DNA of 56,628 nucleotides from CAYONQ01 sp964405375 (GTDB taxonomy: Bacteria; Planctomycetota; Phycisphaerae; Sedimentisphaerales; Anaerobacaceae): positions 1 to 56,628 of the forward strand of contig CAYONQ010000003.1 in NCBI GenBank assembly GCA_964405375.1. Reading direction: 5' to 3'. Each line of letters starts with the position of its first letter. The first letter of the stretch is position 1. The notes beneath the pieces are model-generated. The model did not search any database. It saw only the letters and a list, made by a program, of their open reading frames with translations, and was not told the origin of the DNA. The position numbers were made by a program, and so were the translations under genes. Positions 39,927-48,859 of this stretch are shown here, one piece after another.

Positions 39927-41366
39927 TCATAGCTCGGCCATACACCGTACCAACCTGACAAACTCATTGCCGCGGTGCTGAAAGTTGTCAAACATATCGT
40001 AGCTGGCGCAGGCGGGACTTAATAAGACCACGTCTCCGGCCTGAGCAAGGTCATTCGCCAGCTCGACCGCTTTGGTTAATGAATCAACAATCTCAATTTT
40101 TATTTTTTTCTCTGTGTTCTCTGTGCCCTCTGTGGCTAATTCTTTCTCTATTGCCTCGGCGATTTTGCCGGCGGTCTGGCCTATCAGAATAGCTGCCTTG
40201 GCGTTTTTGGCTATCTTTTCGCCAAGCTCATCGAACGGCAGATTCTTATCGTAGCCGCCGGCTATGATAATCACCGGCTTCTCGAACGCCTCTAACGAGG
40301 CAATCGCACTTGTCGGCGTAGTTGCTTTGGAATCGTTATACCACGATACACCCTTTATCTCGGCAACCAGTTCGAGCCGATGAGGCAACGGCTTAAATTC
40401 AGGCAGACAATTTTTTATCTGCTCATCGGTAACACTAAAATACCTTGCGACGGCGACAGCAGCGGCTAAGTTTGAAAGATTGGCTCGACCAAGCAGCTTG
40501 AATCGGCTGCGAATCTCCTCGCTTACATCGCCAGTTGAAAACCTGATACAAATCCTGCCGGTATCTTTGCTGTACCTTCCAAACCATTCAACGCCGATTT
40601 TATCTTCAGCGTTGAAGATAGAAACCGCAGGACAATCTTCATCCAGTTCCTGAAACTTGAATATGCCTTCTTTAGCAGCACAGTAGTTTTCAAACGTGCC
40701 GTAACGGTCGAGATGGTTCGGTGTAAGGTTCGTCAGAAGAGCGACATTTGGTGCTTTTTCGATTTGTGCCAATTGCTCGATTTGAAAACTTGACAGCTCC
40801 AGCACAACCAAATCATTGCTGCCGATTCGGTCTATCACGGTCAGTAACGGCTCATCACCGATATTGCCGCTGAGCCAGACATTGTCGTGCCCCGTCGCTC
40901 GTGACTCGTGGCCCGGTTTAAGATTCACACTTCTTAGCAAATGGGATGTAAGTGCCGCTGTTGTGCTTTTGCCGTTGGCCCCCGTTATGCCGATTATCGG
41001 TGCAGGACAAAGCTCGAAGAAAATCTCCATTTGCGAAGTGATTATTTTGTTGTTTCGACGGGCAAGTTCAACAAATTCGTTATCAGGCGGCACTGCGGGA
41101 TTAGCTATGACAATATCATTCTGTTCAAAATCACTTTCCCTGTGCGAGCCGAGATGGAATTCAATCTCAGGGAATTCTTCAAGCTGTTCGAGTGAATCGG
41201 CTAACTGTTCAGCCGAGGCCAAATCCGTAACTATCACCTTTGCGCCGGCGCTCACGACAAACTTGGTAACATCGACCCCGCCGCCGAACCGCCCCAGCCC
41301 CATAACCAGAACTTTTTTGCCAACCCAAAACCCCCTGTTCGAAATTCGACATTCCTTGTTCGACAT
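39927..41366 (-). CDS. murD: UDP-N-acetylmuramoylalanine--D-glutamate ligase
   Basis: A ~479-residue Mur ligase that adds D-glutamate. N-terminal 'KKVLVMGLGRFGGGVDVTKF', P-loop 'IGITGANGKSTTAALTSHLL', 'VVLELSSFQIEQLAQIEKAP', 'VSWYNDSKATTPTSAIASLE', and 'LLSPACASYDMFDNFQHRGNEF' are all present. Two parts look repeat-derived: the first ~15 residues ('MSNKECRISNRGFWVGKK', from a TCGAACAAGG repeat), so the true start may be later, and an internal 'LATEGTENTEKK' insertion from the 30-bp repeat at about 40104-40140. Downstream of pyrF by 13 nt. Confidence 0.9.
   Translation of the reverse strand: MSNKECRISNRGFWVGKKVLVMGLGRFGGGVDVTKFVVSAGAKVIVTDLASAEQLADSLEQLEEFPEIEFHLGSHRESDFEQNDIVIANPAVPPDNEFVELARRNNKIITSQMEIFFELCPAPIIGITGANGKSTTAALTSHLLRSVNLKPGHESRATGHDNVWLSGNIGDEPLLTVIDRIGSNDLVVLELSSFQIEQLAQIEKAPNVALLTNLTPNHLDRYGTFENYCAAKEGIFKFQELDEDCPAVSIFNAEDKIGVEWFGRYSKDTGRICIRFSTGDVSEEIRSRFKLLGRANLSNLAAAVAVARYFSVTDEQIKNCLPEFKPLPHRLELVAEIKGVSWYNDSKATTPTSAIASLEAFEKPVIIIAGGYDKNLPFDELGEKIAKNAKAAILIGQTAGKIAEAIEKELATEGTENTEKKIKIEIVDSLTKAVELANDLAQAGDVVLLSPACASYDMFDNFQHRGNEFVRLVRCMAEL
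40104..40140. repeat. 30-bp dispersed repeat inside murD
   Basis: CTCTGTGTTCTCTGTGCCC followed by TCTGTGGCTAA (plus strand) matches 29186-29215 at 28 of 30 positions. In murD it encodes 'LATEGTENTEK'. A degraded copy lies at about 2515-2545. Confidence 0.8.
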
Positions 41367-41379
41367 TCGATATTTGTCT

Positions 41380-42330
41380 TTATATCAATGTCTGCATTGC
41401 ATTCGCCAAATCCACTTTCGCATCGATAACCGCCTGCTCGATGCATCTTTTCCAGTCATCGCCGAACTGCTCTTTGTACTTCGGTTTCTCGTAGGCGTAA
41501 ATTATCGAGCGCGATGCGTTGATTAGGGCCCCCGTGCCGTCGGGTTTGCAGAACCGCACACAGTCGGCGGCGCCGGCGCCCTGTGAGCCGTAGCCCGGCA
41601 CGAGGAACCACACCTTATCGTAATTTTCGCGCAGGGCCGTTGTAACCTCACCGCTGGTTGCGCCCACCACCATCCCAATGTTGCTGTAACCGGAATTACC
41701 AATTCGCTCGGGCTTGTTGGCGATTTGGCCGACGATTTCGGCGATTCTTTCGTACATTTTTCGGCCCTGGGCGTCGGTAAAATCCTGAATGGCCGCCGCC
41801 CCGGCGTTGCTCGAGCGCACCCATACGAAGACGCCTTTGCCCTGCCGGTCGGCCATATCCGCAAACGGCTCGATACCCTCGACGCCCGCAAAGCCGTTAA
41901 CGGTAATCGCATCGGGCGCAAGCGTGTCCTCCAGGCCGACCAGTTCAGGATTTTCCAGATGGGCTGCGGCGTAAGCTTGCGCCGTATGGCCGACATCGCC
42001 GCGCTTTACATCCCCGATTACCTCCAGACCCAGCTCATCCGCCTCGGATACAAGCGAGTAGTAAGTTTCAACACCTTCCCAGAGATACTTCTCAAAGAAG
42101 GCGATATTTATCTTCACGGCCGGCACCATAGGCGCAATGATTCGCAGCATCTGCGTGCAAAAATCGAATATCGCATCGACGGCTGAAGCCACATCGAACT
42201 CGTCGTTCATATCGCGATGGCTCTTTATCGCCGACGGCAGCCGGCTGTAAACAGGGTCCAACCCGACTGTCAAAGATGTCCTCTTGGTCTTCACGGCCTC
42301 ACAGAGCCGGTCTGCAAAGTGACTCGCCAT
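41380..42330 (-). CDS. pyrF: Orotidine-5'-phosphate decarboxylase (type 2)
   Basis: A 316-residue OMP decarboxylase, last step of UMP synthesis. 'TSLTVGLDPVYSRLP', 'VPAVKINIAFFEKYLWEGVE', the catalytic 'EVIGDVKRGDVGHTAQAYA', and late 'MVVGATSGEVTTALRENYD' / 'FLVPGYGSQGAGAADCVRF' match the longer type 2 subfamily. ATG 42330. It precedes murD by 13 nt on the same strand. Confidence 0.94.
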   Translation of the reverse strand: MASHFADRLCEAVKTKRTSLTVGLDPVYSRLPSAIKSHRDMNDEFDVASAVDAIFDFCTQMLRIIAPMVPAVKINIAFFEKYLWEGVETYYSLVSEADELGLEVIGDVKRGDVGHTAQAYAAAHLENPELVGLEDTLAPDAITVNGFAGVEGIEPFADMADRQGKGVFVWVRSSNAGAAAIQDFTDAQGRKMYERIAEIVGQIANKPERIGNSGYSNIGMVVGATSGEVTTALRENYDKVWFLVPGYGSQGAGAADCVRFCKPDGTGALINASRSIIYAYEKPKYKEQFGDDWKRCIEQAVIDAKVDLANAMQTLI

Positions 42331-42444
42331 TAGTTAATACCGTCCCTTCTTTTCACTTTTACCTTTTTACTTTTGGCTCTTTACTTTTTACTATAATCAC
42401 ATAGCCGGTTTTGAGCAAGACGAAATCCGGATAAAGGTGCGGAT

Positions 42445-43128
42445 TTGAAAAATCGCAAAAAAAGAAGATTCAAAAAACGCTACTGGCTGTTAGCTGGTCC
42501 GGTCGTCGTAATCTTGATTCTCGTTCTGTTCTTACACAGGCCCGCCCGCTACGAACCGCCTGATATGGCCGTTGTCGGCGACAGGCAAGGGCAGGTCCGC
42601 CCATATCTGACGCACGAATTATTGCCCCGGCTTTATAACGGCGCCCAGCGTGATGAGCCGTTCGAGCTGGTCGTTACACAGAAAGGCATAAACGACGCCA
42701 TCGCACAGGCCAAATGGCCGAGGCAGACTAACAGCTTGATTTTTTCGGCGCCTATGGTGCTTTTCATAGCCGATGGTATTGTGCTGATGACAACGGTGGC
42801 CGTAGGTGCAGCCGAGCTTGTCATTACTATCGAGCTTGCCCCCATCCTCGACCGGCAGGGGCTGTTAAACCTGAATGTGGTGAAAGTGAAGGCCGGCGCC
42901 GTCAACATTACACCATTTGCGAGAGTCCTGGCCAGAAGGACGTATTCAGAGCGACCCGGCAACTCCGATATCAATACAGAGGATTTGGCCGAACGGATAG
43001 CACGTTCTCTACTGGATGGCCAGCCGTTTGAGCCGGTCTTTGAGATTGATAATAAAAAGGTACGCATCGAGAGGATAACTTTTGAGCGGGAGAAGCTAAC
43101 AATCTATCTCGTCCCCATTTCCAACTGA
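42445..43128 (+). CDS. Membrane-anchored protein of unknown function
   Basis: A 227-residue protein with a basic N-terminus, one TM helix at about 15-32 ('LLAGPVVVILILVLFL') and a periplasmic domain of mixed alpha/beta character ('ELVVTQKGINDAIAQAKWPR', 'VLFIADGIVLMTTVAVGAAELVITIEL' in part, 'LNLNVVKVKAGAVNITPFAR'), resembling LmeA/YpmS-like lipid-binding folds by eye. The start is TTG 42445 with AAAGG upstream; no ATG is available nearby. It is 261 nt before the nusA promoter and may be separate from that operon. Confidence 0.6.
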   Translation: MKNRKKRRFKKRYWLLAGPVVVILILVLFLHRPARYEPPDMAVVGDRQGQVRPYLTHELLPRLYNGAQRDEPFELVVTQKGINDAIAQAKWPRQTNSLIFSAPMVLFIADGIVLMTTVAVGAAELVITIELAPILDRQGLLNLNVVKVKAGAVNITPFARVLARRTYSERPGNSDINTEDLAERIARSLLDGQPFEPVFEIDNKKVRIERITFEREKLTIYLVPISN

Positions 43129-43389
43129 ACTGTCCACGCGCACTCCCGCCAGCAGACGCTGGCGGGATACGATTCTATGCTCTGTGTTTATGCGGCAAGA
43201 CAAGCCCGCCGGGACCAGATAACGGTGAGTAAATCTTTTTTCAGAAGCTCAAAAAAACTCTTTTAGCACGGATTTGGAGAGATAGAGAGCTGTGTTTGGC
43301 TGTTAAACGTGGTCTTTTTGTGCAATTTGGGGCAAAAATTGTGCAAATTCGGCAAAAAAATCATTGCTAACAGTGCATTGGACGATTAG
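43129..43389. other. Intergenic region, nothing recognised
   Basis: Between the anchored protein and the nusA promoter. It holds an inverted repeat CCCGCCAGC/GCTGGCGGG (about 43146-43167) that may terminate the upstream gene and A-rich stretches. No gene is supported. Confidence 0.5.
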
Positions 43390-43711
43390 TATAATAGGTT
43401 TAGTTGTAAGGATTAACGGCTACCAAAGCTAAAAAGGTGTGAGAAAATGGCTTTGACAGGATTAGCGAACAGTGCAGAGTAGGCGAACACAAGACGTGTA
43501 CGGCTGCGCTTCTGCGCAAATGGTGGCTCAGAGACCTGTGTTTCTGCTTCAGTATCGTGAAACGAACGAGGTTTTGGAACGCTGTTACTACCGGAGGCAG
43601 GTGATGTAGGGAAAAGTCAAACTACAACCTCTGTTCGTTCTCGAGCGTTTTTTGAAGTGGAAACTATTGAGGTTTCCACTTTTTAATTTGCTAATTAGGA
43701 AGTTAAAGAAA
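43390..43711 (+). promoter_or_regulatory. nusA promoter and structured leader
   Basis: TATAAT at 43390-43395 is a perfect -10; CTAACA (43367-43372) at 17 nt or TTGCTA (43364-43369) at 20 nt is a weak -35. The leader of about 310 nt contains: a 12-codon ORF (43447-43482) with AAGG upstream; TGCGC-ttct-GCGCA hairpin (about 43506-43519); AACGAACGAGGTT (43561-43573) pairing with AACCTCTGTTCGTT (43626-43639) with one bulge; then a T6 run at 43648-43653. This is the layout of an attenuator or a structured RNA gene. I do not recognise it as SRP, 6S, RNase P or tmRNA. Confidence 0.55.
43447..43482 (+). CDS. 11-residue leader ORF upstream of nusA
   Basis: ATG 43447 to TAG 43480-43482 encodes 11 residues (MALTGLANSAE); AAGG lies about 11 nt upstream. 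It sits within the structured leader and could gate the hairpins by ribosome position. Too short for homology; may be chance. Confidence 0.3.
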   Translation: MALTGLANSAE

Positions 43712-44965
43712 ATGAATCAGGAGCTGATAAGAATCGTCGACAACATCGCACGCGACAAAAACATCGAGAAGGAATCCGTATTTGTCGACCTGGAAGAGGC
43801 GATGGTCTCGGCAGCCAAGAAACACTTTGGCGAACCGGACAGCTCGATAGTCGTGCATATCGACCGCACCACCGGCGAAGTTACCGCATTCAAGGACGAC
43901 GAGCAAATCGATATAAAGCAGCTTGGCCGAATCCCGGCGCAGACCGCCAAGCAGGTAATAATACAGAAAATAAGGGCCGATGAGAGGGACAGTATCTACG
44001 CTGAGTTCAGCCAGCGAAAAGGCGAAATCGTAAGCGGCTCGGTTGTGCGATACGAAGGCAGAACACTTATCGTTGACCTGAACCGTCGCACCGAGGGGTT
44101 TATGCCGAAGGCCGAGCAGATAATGGGCCAGACGCATCGGCCAGGTGAGAGAATCCGATGTCTGATTCGCGACGTCAGAGAGGTTACCAATCAGGTCAAG
44201 ATTATTCTTTCCCGAACGCATCCCGATTTTATCCGCCGACTGTTCGAGCTTGAGGTGCCGGAAATCGCAGAAAATATCATCGAAATACGCGCACTGGCAC
44301 GCGAGGCCGGCTACCGAACCAAAGTGGCGGTCGCATCGCTCGACGACAAGGTTGACGCCGTCGGGGCATGCGTGGGTGTGAGGGGAAGCAGAATAAAGAA
44401 CATCGTTGACGAGCTCGGCGGTGAAAAGATAGATATTGTCCGCTGGAACGACTCGTCACAGGTGCTTATCACAAACGCCCTGATGCCGGCAAAGGTCAGC
44501 GAAATCGCATTGTGCTTCGAACTGGGCAGAGCAACAGTTGTCGTGGATGAGGACCAGCTCAGTCTGGCCATTGGCAAACACGGCCAGAATGTCCGTCTGG
44601 CGGCGAGACTGACCGGCTGGGACATCGATATACTAACGCCCGACGAATACAATCAGGGTATCGAACAATTGACAAATTGCGTCAAGACCGTAGAGGCCGC
44701 CGATGATACGGTGGTTGATAAGCTGATAGCACTGGGCGTGATAAGCGTTCTGGATTTGGAAGATGTCGGAACCGAACCGCTGATTAAAGAACTGGATATC
44801 GAGGCCGACCTGGCCAAAAATCTGGCCGAGGGGGCAGCGGAGGAGGCAAAACGCCTGGCCGCCGAGCCAAAACAGGCAGAGAGCATGCTACAACAACAAG
44901 GTGACAGCAAGCCCGATGAAGAGCACCTCCAAGCCCAGGAAGAAACCGCCGATACCGAACAGTAG
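43712..44965 (+). CDS. nusA: Transcription termination/antitermination factor NusA
   Basis: A 417-residue NusA: N-terminal RNAP-binding domain ('RIVDNIARDKNIEKESVFVDLEEAM' in part), S1 domain ('GEIVSGSVVRYEGRTLIVDL', 'RTEGFMPKAEQIMGQTHRPG'), KH1 ('FIRRLFELEVPEIAENIIEI', 'VGACVGVRGSRIKNIVDEL') and KH2 ('SLAIGKHGQNVRLAARLTGW'), then a helix-hairpin-helix-like tail and an acidic Gln-rich end. Usual start ATG 43712 (frame is open to TTG 43652). It leads the nusA-infB-rbfA operon; rimP, which normally precedes nusA, is absent. Confidence 0.96.
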   Translation: MNQELIRIVDNIARDKNIEKESVFVDLEEAMVSAAKKHFGEPDSSIVVHIDRTTGEVTAFKDDEQIDIKQLGRIPAQTAKQVIIQKIRADERDSIYAEFSQRKGEIVSGSVVRYEGRTLIVDLNRRTEGFMPKAEQIMGQTHRPGERIRCLIRDVREVTNQVKIILSRTHPDFIRRLFELEVPEIAENIIEIRALAREAGYRTKVAVASLDDKVDAVGACVGVRGSRIKNIVDELGGEKIDIVRWNDSSQVLITNALMPAKVSEIALCFELGRATVVVDEDQLSLAIGKHGQNVRLAARLTGWDIDILTPDEYNQGIEQLTNCVKTVEAADDTVVDKLIALGVISVLDLEDVGTEPLIKELDIEADLAKNLAEGAAEEAKRLAAEPKQAESMLQQQGDSKPDEEHLQAQEETADTEQ

Positions 44966-45020
44966 AAACGTGAGCCGCGTCTGGAGATGTAAGCGACGGG
45001 CCACGATATAAGAGACGAAA

Positions 45021-47588
45021 ATGCCTGCTACACGAGTTTACATTTTGGCAAAGGAACTTGGTGTAAAAAGCACTGCTATCGTGAAAAAGTGCCAGGATGA
45101 GGGTCTGGACGTTAAGAACCACATGTCAGCGATTTCCGCCGGCCTGGCAGCGACCGTTCGAGAGTGGTTCAGCGAAGGAAAGCATAGCACAACGGTTGAG
45201 ATAGCTAAAAAGGTGGATTTGAAGAAGGTCCGAATCAAGAAAAAACCAAAGCCGCCCGCAAAGAAAGCAAAAGCAAAGAAAGCCAAGCAGCCCAAGCCCA
45301 CAATAGAAACCGAACAACCCGAACAGGAAGCAGCGGCGGCAGTTGTAGAAAAACCAGCGGAAGAACAAGTAGCCGAAAAACCCAAAGAGCAAGAACCTGA
45401 GCCGATATTGCCTGTCGGACCGATTCTGGAAAAGCCCGAGCCGGCAAAACTGAGCGGACCACAGGTTGTTCGGGTCGAGGCACCAGAGCCCCCACCATCA
45501 CGAAGGCCCAAACGGAGAGAGCGATATGATGTGCCTGTTACCGAGCCGTTGATGTACAACAAGCAAAAGCAGGAACAATCCACCTCTGCGGCGGTAAAGG
45601 AAGGAAAACAGCCGCCAAAACGATACAAGGATAGAACCCACGGTCGTCGACAAGACGATTCGTTTGTGGAGGCGGCGAAAAAATCTAAATTTGGTGCTCA
45701 GCGCCGACAAAGGGACATCGAAGAAAGACGAGCACGACTCAATGCGGTCAGTGGAGAAGGACTGCGATTAAGGCCTATGCGGAAAATCGCCGCCAGGTCC
45801 CGCATTGCAGTCGCCCCCATAGCCAGACCGGTAAAAGCCATTGTAAGCGAGCCGATTACTGTAAAGGATTTATCCGCGGCTCTTGGGGTTAAAGCGACAG
45901 ATATTATCAGCAAGCTAATGCAGCAAAACATAATGGCCACGGCTAATCAAATTATAAGTGGTGATGTTGCGGAATTGGTCGCTCTGGAATTCGGCACCGA
46001 GCTGGTCATCGAGCACAAGACCACGCTGGAAGAACAGATACAGGCCGAATTTGACCAGCGACAGAGGGAGAATCTCGAAAATCGCTCGGTAGTCGCTACG
46101 ATGCTCGGCCACGTTGACCACGGCAAGACCAGTCTGCTGGACAAGATTCGCTCAACTCACGTTACCGCCGGCGAGGCAGGCGGCATCACTCAGCATATCG
46201 GCGCATATCAGGTCAGCTTGGGTGACAAGAAGGTAACCTTTCTCGATACGCCGGGACACGAGGCATTCACGGCTATGCGGGCCAGAGGCGCCAATATGAC
46301 CGACGTGGTGGTACTGGTGGTCGCCGCCGATGACGGAGTGATGCCTCAAACCATCGAGGCGATACATCACGCAAAGGCGGCAAATGTGCCGGTTATTGTG
46401 GCATTGAATAAAACAGACCTGCCCGGCATCGACTACAACCATATCTACTCGCAATTATCTGAACATGACCTGGCGCCGGTCGAATGGGCAGGCCAGACCG
46501 AAGTCGTGAAAACCAGCGCTATTACCGGTGATGGTATCGATGATCTGCTTGAGCACCTTGATTACACAGCCGAGTTGCTTGAACTCAAGGCCGACGACAG
46601 CATCCCTGCGACCGGGTGGGTAGTTGAGGCAAAAATGTCAGCCAGACGTGGGGCGGTAGCAACGTTGTTAATTAAAGAAGGTCGACTACGCAAGGGCGAC
46701 GTAGTTCTGGCCGGCAACGCCTTCGGCAGAGTTAAAGCAATGAGAAACAGCTCCGGCAAGAACATAAGAACAGCCACAAGCTCTATGCCTGTGGAAATAA
46801 CGGGGTTGAGCGAACCACCGCAGGCCGGCGACAGATTTTACTGCCTCGACGACGTCAACAAGGCCAAGGCCGCCGCCGAGGAGAACAAAACGCGCTCAAG
46901 AGAAAAAACACTTTCGCAGCGAACACGAGTGACACTGGATAATCTATTCAGCCAGATAGAGGCCGGCAGCATTAAAGAATTAAATATCATCATCCGCGCC
47001 GACGTGCAGGGGTCGGTCGATGTCCTGACGAAATATCTATCCGAGCTCAGCACTGATGAAGTGAAAATCAAAATTCTACACGCAGCACCAGGCGGAGTTA
47101 CCGAAAGCGATTGTCTGCTCGCCGAGGCCTCCAATGCCATTATTATCGGCTTCAACATCGCCTGCGAAGAACACGTAACTAAAATTGCTGAAGCAAAGGG
47201 AGTTGAGATACGGCTGTACAACGTAATCTACCGCATTACAGAAGATTTGCAAAAGTCTATGGTCGGCCTGCTCGAACCGCAAGAGCAGGAGAAGTCTCTC
47301 GGCAGAGCCGTAGTAAGAGCCACCTTTAAGGTCACAAGAATCGGCACGATAGCCGGCTGCTACGTCAGTGACGGTGTCGTGAAAAAGGCCGCAAAGGCAC
47401 GCTTGATACGAGACAATATTGTAATAAGAGACAATCTGAGCATGGAGTCCCTAAAGCATTTCAAAGACGATGCTCACGAGGTCAAGGCAGGTCTGGAGTG
47501 TGGAATCAAAATAGCAAAATTCGACGATATTAAAATCGACGACGTCCTTGACTTCTATGAAATTATCAAAGTAGCCAGAACACTTTAA
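45021..47588 (+). CDS. infB: Translation initiation factor IF-2
   Basis: An 855-residue IF-2, the GTPase that brings fMet-tRNA to the 30S subunit. IF2_N subdomain at 1-50, a Lys/Pro/Glu-rich linker (about 65-250), a second IF2_N-like unit at about 275-330 ('PITVKDLSAALGVKATDIIS'), then G1 'GHVDHGKTSLLDKI' (363-), 'FLDTPGHEAFTAMRARGAN', 'VALNKTDLPG', followed by domains II, III and IV ('RAVVRATFKVTRIGTIAGCY'). 56 nt after nusA. Confidence 0.97.
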   Translation: MPATRVYILAKELGVKSTAIVKKCQDEGLDVKNHMSAISAGLAATVREWFSEGKHSTTVEIAKKVDLKKVRIKKKPKPPAKKAKAKKAKQPKPTIETEQPEQEAAAAVVEKPAEEQVAEKPKEQEPEPILPVGPILEKPEPAKLSGPQVVRVEAPEPPPSRRPKRRERYDVPVTEPLMYNKQKQEQSTSAAVKEGKQPPKRYKDRTHGRRQDDSFVEAAKKSKFGAQRRQRDIEERRARLNAVSGEGLRLRPMRKIAARSRIAVAPIARPVKAIVSEPITVKDLSAALGVKATDIISKLMQQNIMATANQIISGDVAELVALEFGTELVIEHKTTLEEQIQAEFDQRQRENLENRSVVATMLGHVDHGKTSLLDKIRSTHVTAGEAGGITQHIGAYQVSLGDKKVTFLDTPGHEAFTAMRARGANMTDVVVLVVAADDGVMPQTIEAIHHAKAANVPVIVALNKTDLPGIDYNHIYSQLSEHDLAPVEWAGQTEVVKTSAITGDGIDDLLEHLDYTAELLELKADDSIPATGWVVEAKMSARRGAVATLLIKEGRLRKGDVVLAGNAFGRVKAMRNSSGKNIRTATSSMPVEITGLSEPPQAGDRFYCLDDVNKAKAAAEENKTRSREKTLSQRTRVTLDNLFSQIEAGSIKELNIIIRADVQGSVDVLTKYLSELSTDEVKIKILHAAPGGVTESDCLLAEASNAIIIGFNIACEEHVTKIAEAKGVEIRLYNVIYRITEDLQKSMVGLLEPQEQEKSLGRAVVRATFKVTRIGTIAGCYVSDGVVKKAAKARLIRDNIVIRDNLSMESLKHFKDDAHEVKAGLECGIKIAKFDDIKIDDVLDFYEIIKVARTL

Positions 47589-47589
47589 G

Positions 47590-47677
47590 CGTATCTTGTG
47601 AAGCGTGAAGCGAAAATAGCTCTCCAAAAGGAGTCCATGGGGCTGCCAGAGATACGAGATACGCTTCACGAAATACG
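47590..47677. repeat. 88-bp inverted-repeat element between infB and rbfA
   Basis: CGTATCTTGTGAAGCGT (47590-47606) pairs with ACGCTTCACGAAATACG (47661-47677), 15 of 17. It starts 2 nt after the infB stop and ends 9 nt before rbfA, i.e. it has been inserted into the operon without interrupting either gene. Related to the repeat at 31125-31159. Confidence 0.65.
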
Positions 47678-47685
47678 AGTAAATT

Positions 47686-48066
47686 ATGCCGACCAGAAGA
47701 CAGGAAAAAGTGGCTCGCGTGGTAAAAGAAGCGGTCTGCGACGCCGTTGCCAACCATCTTAACGACCCGCGTATTGAAGGCCTTGTAAGTGTTACGAAAG
47801 TCGATATGGCCCCTGATTTGCGCAGCGCCGACGTATATCTAAGCATCTTCGGCAGCGACGAAGCCGCACAAAACAAGACCTTCATCGCAATAACACACGC
47901 AAGGAGCCGAATACAATCGCTGCTGGCTGGCAGACTGCAGTGCAAATTCTGTCCTGTTTTGCAATTTCACAGGGACGAGAAGCTCAAAAAAACCCTCGAA
48001 ACTATGAAATTGATAGACCAGGCCGCCAGCGAGCTGAAAAAGAAGGATTCGATTGACCAAACATAA
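47686..48066 (+). CDS. rbfA: Ribosome-binding factor A
   Basis: A 126-residue RbfA: 'RRQEKVARVVKEAVCDAVAN', 'DPRIEGLVSVTKVDMAPDLRSADVYLSIFG' in part, 'TFIAITHARSRIQSLLAGRL', 'CPVLQFHRDEKLKKTLETMKLID' in part. A KH-like fold that matures 16S rRNA. The canonical place after infB supports it. Confidence 0.95.
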   Translation: MPTRRQEKVARVVKEAVCDAVANHLNDPRIEGLVSVTKVDMAPDLRSADVYLSIFGSDEAAQNKTFIAITHARSRIQSLLAGRLQCKFCPVLQFHRDEKLKKTLETMKLIDQAASELKKKDSIDQT

Positions 48067-48140
48067 CACCAATTGTAAATTGTCTAAATACCGTTTAGCC
48101 CGGGATATGGTAGCAGACTATCAGATACGACAAGACCTTT

Positions 48141-48800
48141 ATGAAAAACAGTAAAGAATATTCCCAAAAAATACACAAACTGTACCGGCTGTTAAAACGT
48201 AAATATCCGAAGCCCAAAAAGGTTATCTACGATGACCCGGTAGAAGCGCTTGTTTACGCTATCGTCAGCGAAAATCTCAGCGAGACGGCATCGCAGTCTG
48301 CCATGAGGAGATTTGCCGATTATTTCGTCGATTTAAACGACCTGCGTGTATCACGAGTAGAGGAAATCATCGAAGTGCTGGGCGAGGATACACCCGTTAC
48401 AAGAGATACTGCCTCGGCACTTACCAAGGCGTTGGCTGTTGTATTCAGCAAATACAATACGGTCTGTCTGAAGGCGTTTGAAAAAATCGGCAAGCGCCCG
48501 GCCAAACAAGCTCTCGAACAAATAGACGGCACCAGTGCCTTTGTGGTCAATTACTGTATGCTTACCTCTTTGCAGGCCCACGCCATACCTCTTACAAAAA
48601 AGATGACTGAATTCCTAATAAGCAACGAACTGGTCCATCCTGACGCCGACATCCAGCAGATAGAGGGTTTCCTGACCAGACAGATTCCTGCTGAAAATGC
48701 ATACGAGTTTTACGCCCTTCTGAGACGTCACAGCGAGAAACGCAAGATAAGTAAAAAGAAAAAAACAACTCGTAAAACAAAAACCAAAAAGAAAAAGTAA
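48141..48800 (+). CDS. Degenerate HhH-GPD (endonuclease III-like) protein
   Basis: A 219-residue protein aligned by eye with endonuclease III: 'DDPVEALVYAIVSENLSETASQSAMRRFADYF' in part, 'LRVSRVEEIIEVLGEDTPV', 'LEQIDGTSAFVVNYCMLT'. The canonical HhH lysine region (LPGxGxKTA) reads 'QIDGTSAFVVNYC' and the catalytic Asp region (VDTHVxR) reads 'IPLTKKMTEF', so both catalytic residues appear lost; the C-terminal Fe-S cysteines are absent and a Lys-rich tail ('KISKKKKTTRKTKTKKKK') is present. Probably a non-enzymatic DNA- or RNA-binding relative. 74 nt after rbfA. Confidence 0.65.
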   Translation: MKNSKEYSQKIHKLYRLLKRKYPKPKKVIYDDPVEALVYAIVSENLSETASQSAMRRFADYFVDLNDLRVSRVEEIIEVLGEDTPVTRDTASALTKALAVVFSKYNTVCLKAFEKIGKRPAKQALEQIDGTSAFVVNYCMLTSLQAHAIPLTKKMTEFLISNELVHPDADIQQIEGFLTRQIPAENAYEFYALLRRHSEKRKISKKKKTTRKTKTKKKK

Positions 48801-48859
48801 AAAGGCAAAAATCACAAATTGCGACCTGAACAAACCACGAACAATGGGAAAGGTTTAAG

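Noticed and set aside
43390..43711. Known RNA classes (SRP, 6S, RNase P, tmRNA) for the nusA leader
   Set aside because: None of the landmark strings of those RNAs (for example the SRP GGAAGC-type apical loop or the RNase P GAGGAAAGTC core) is present.
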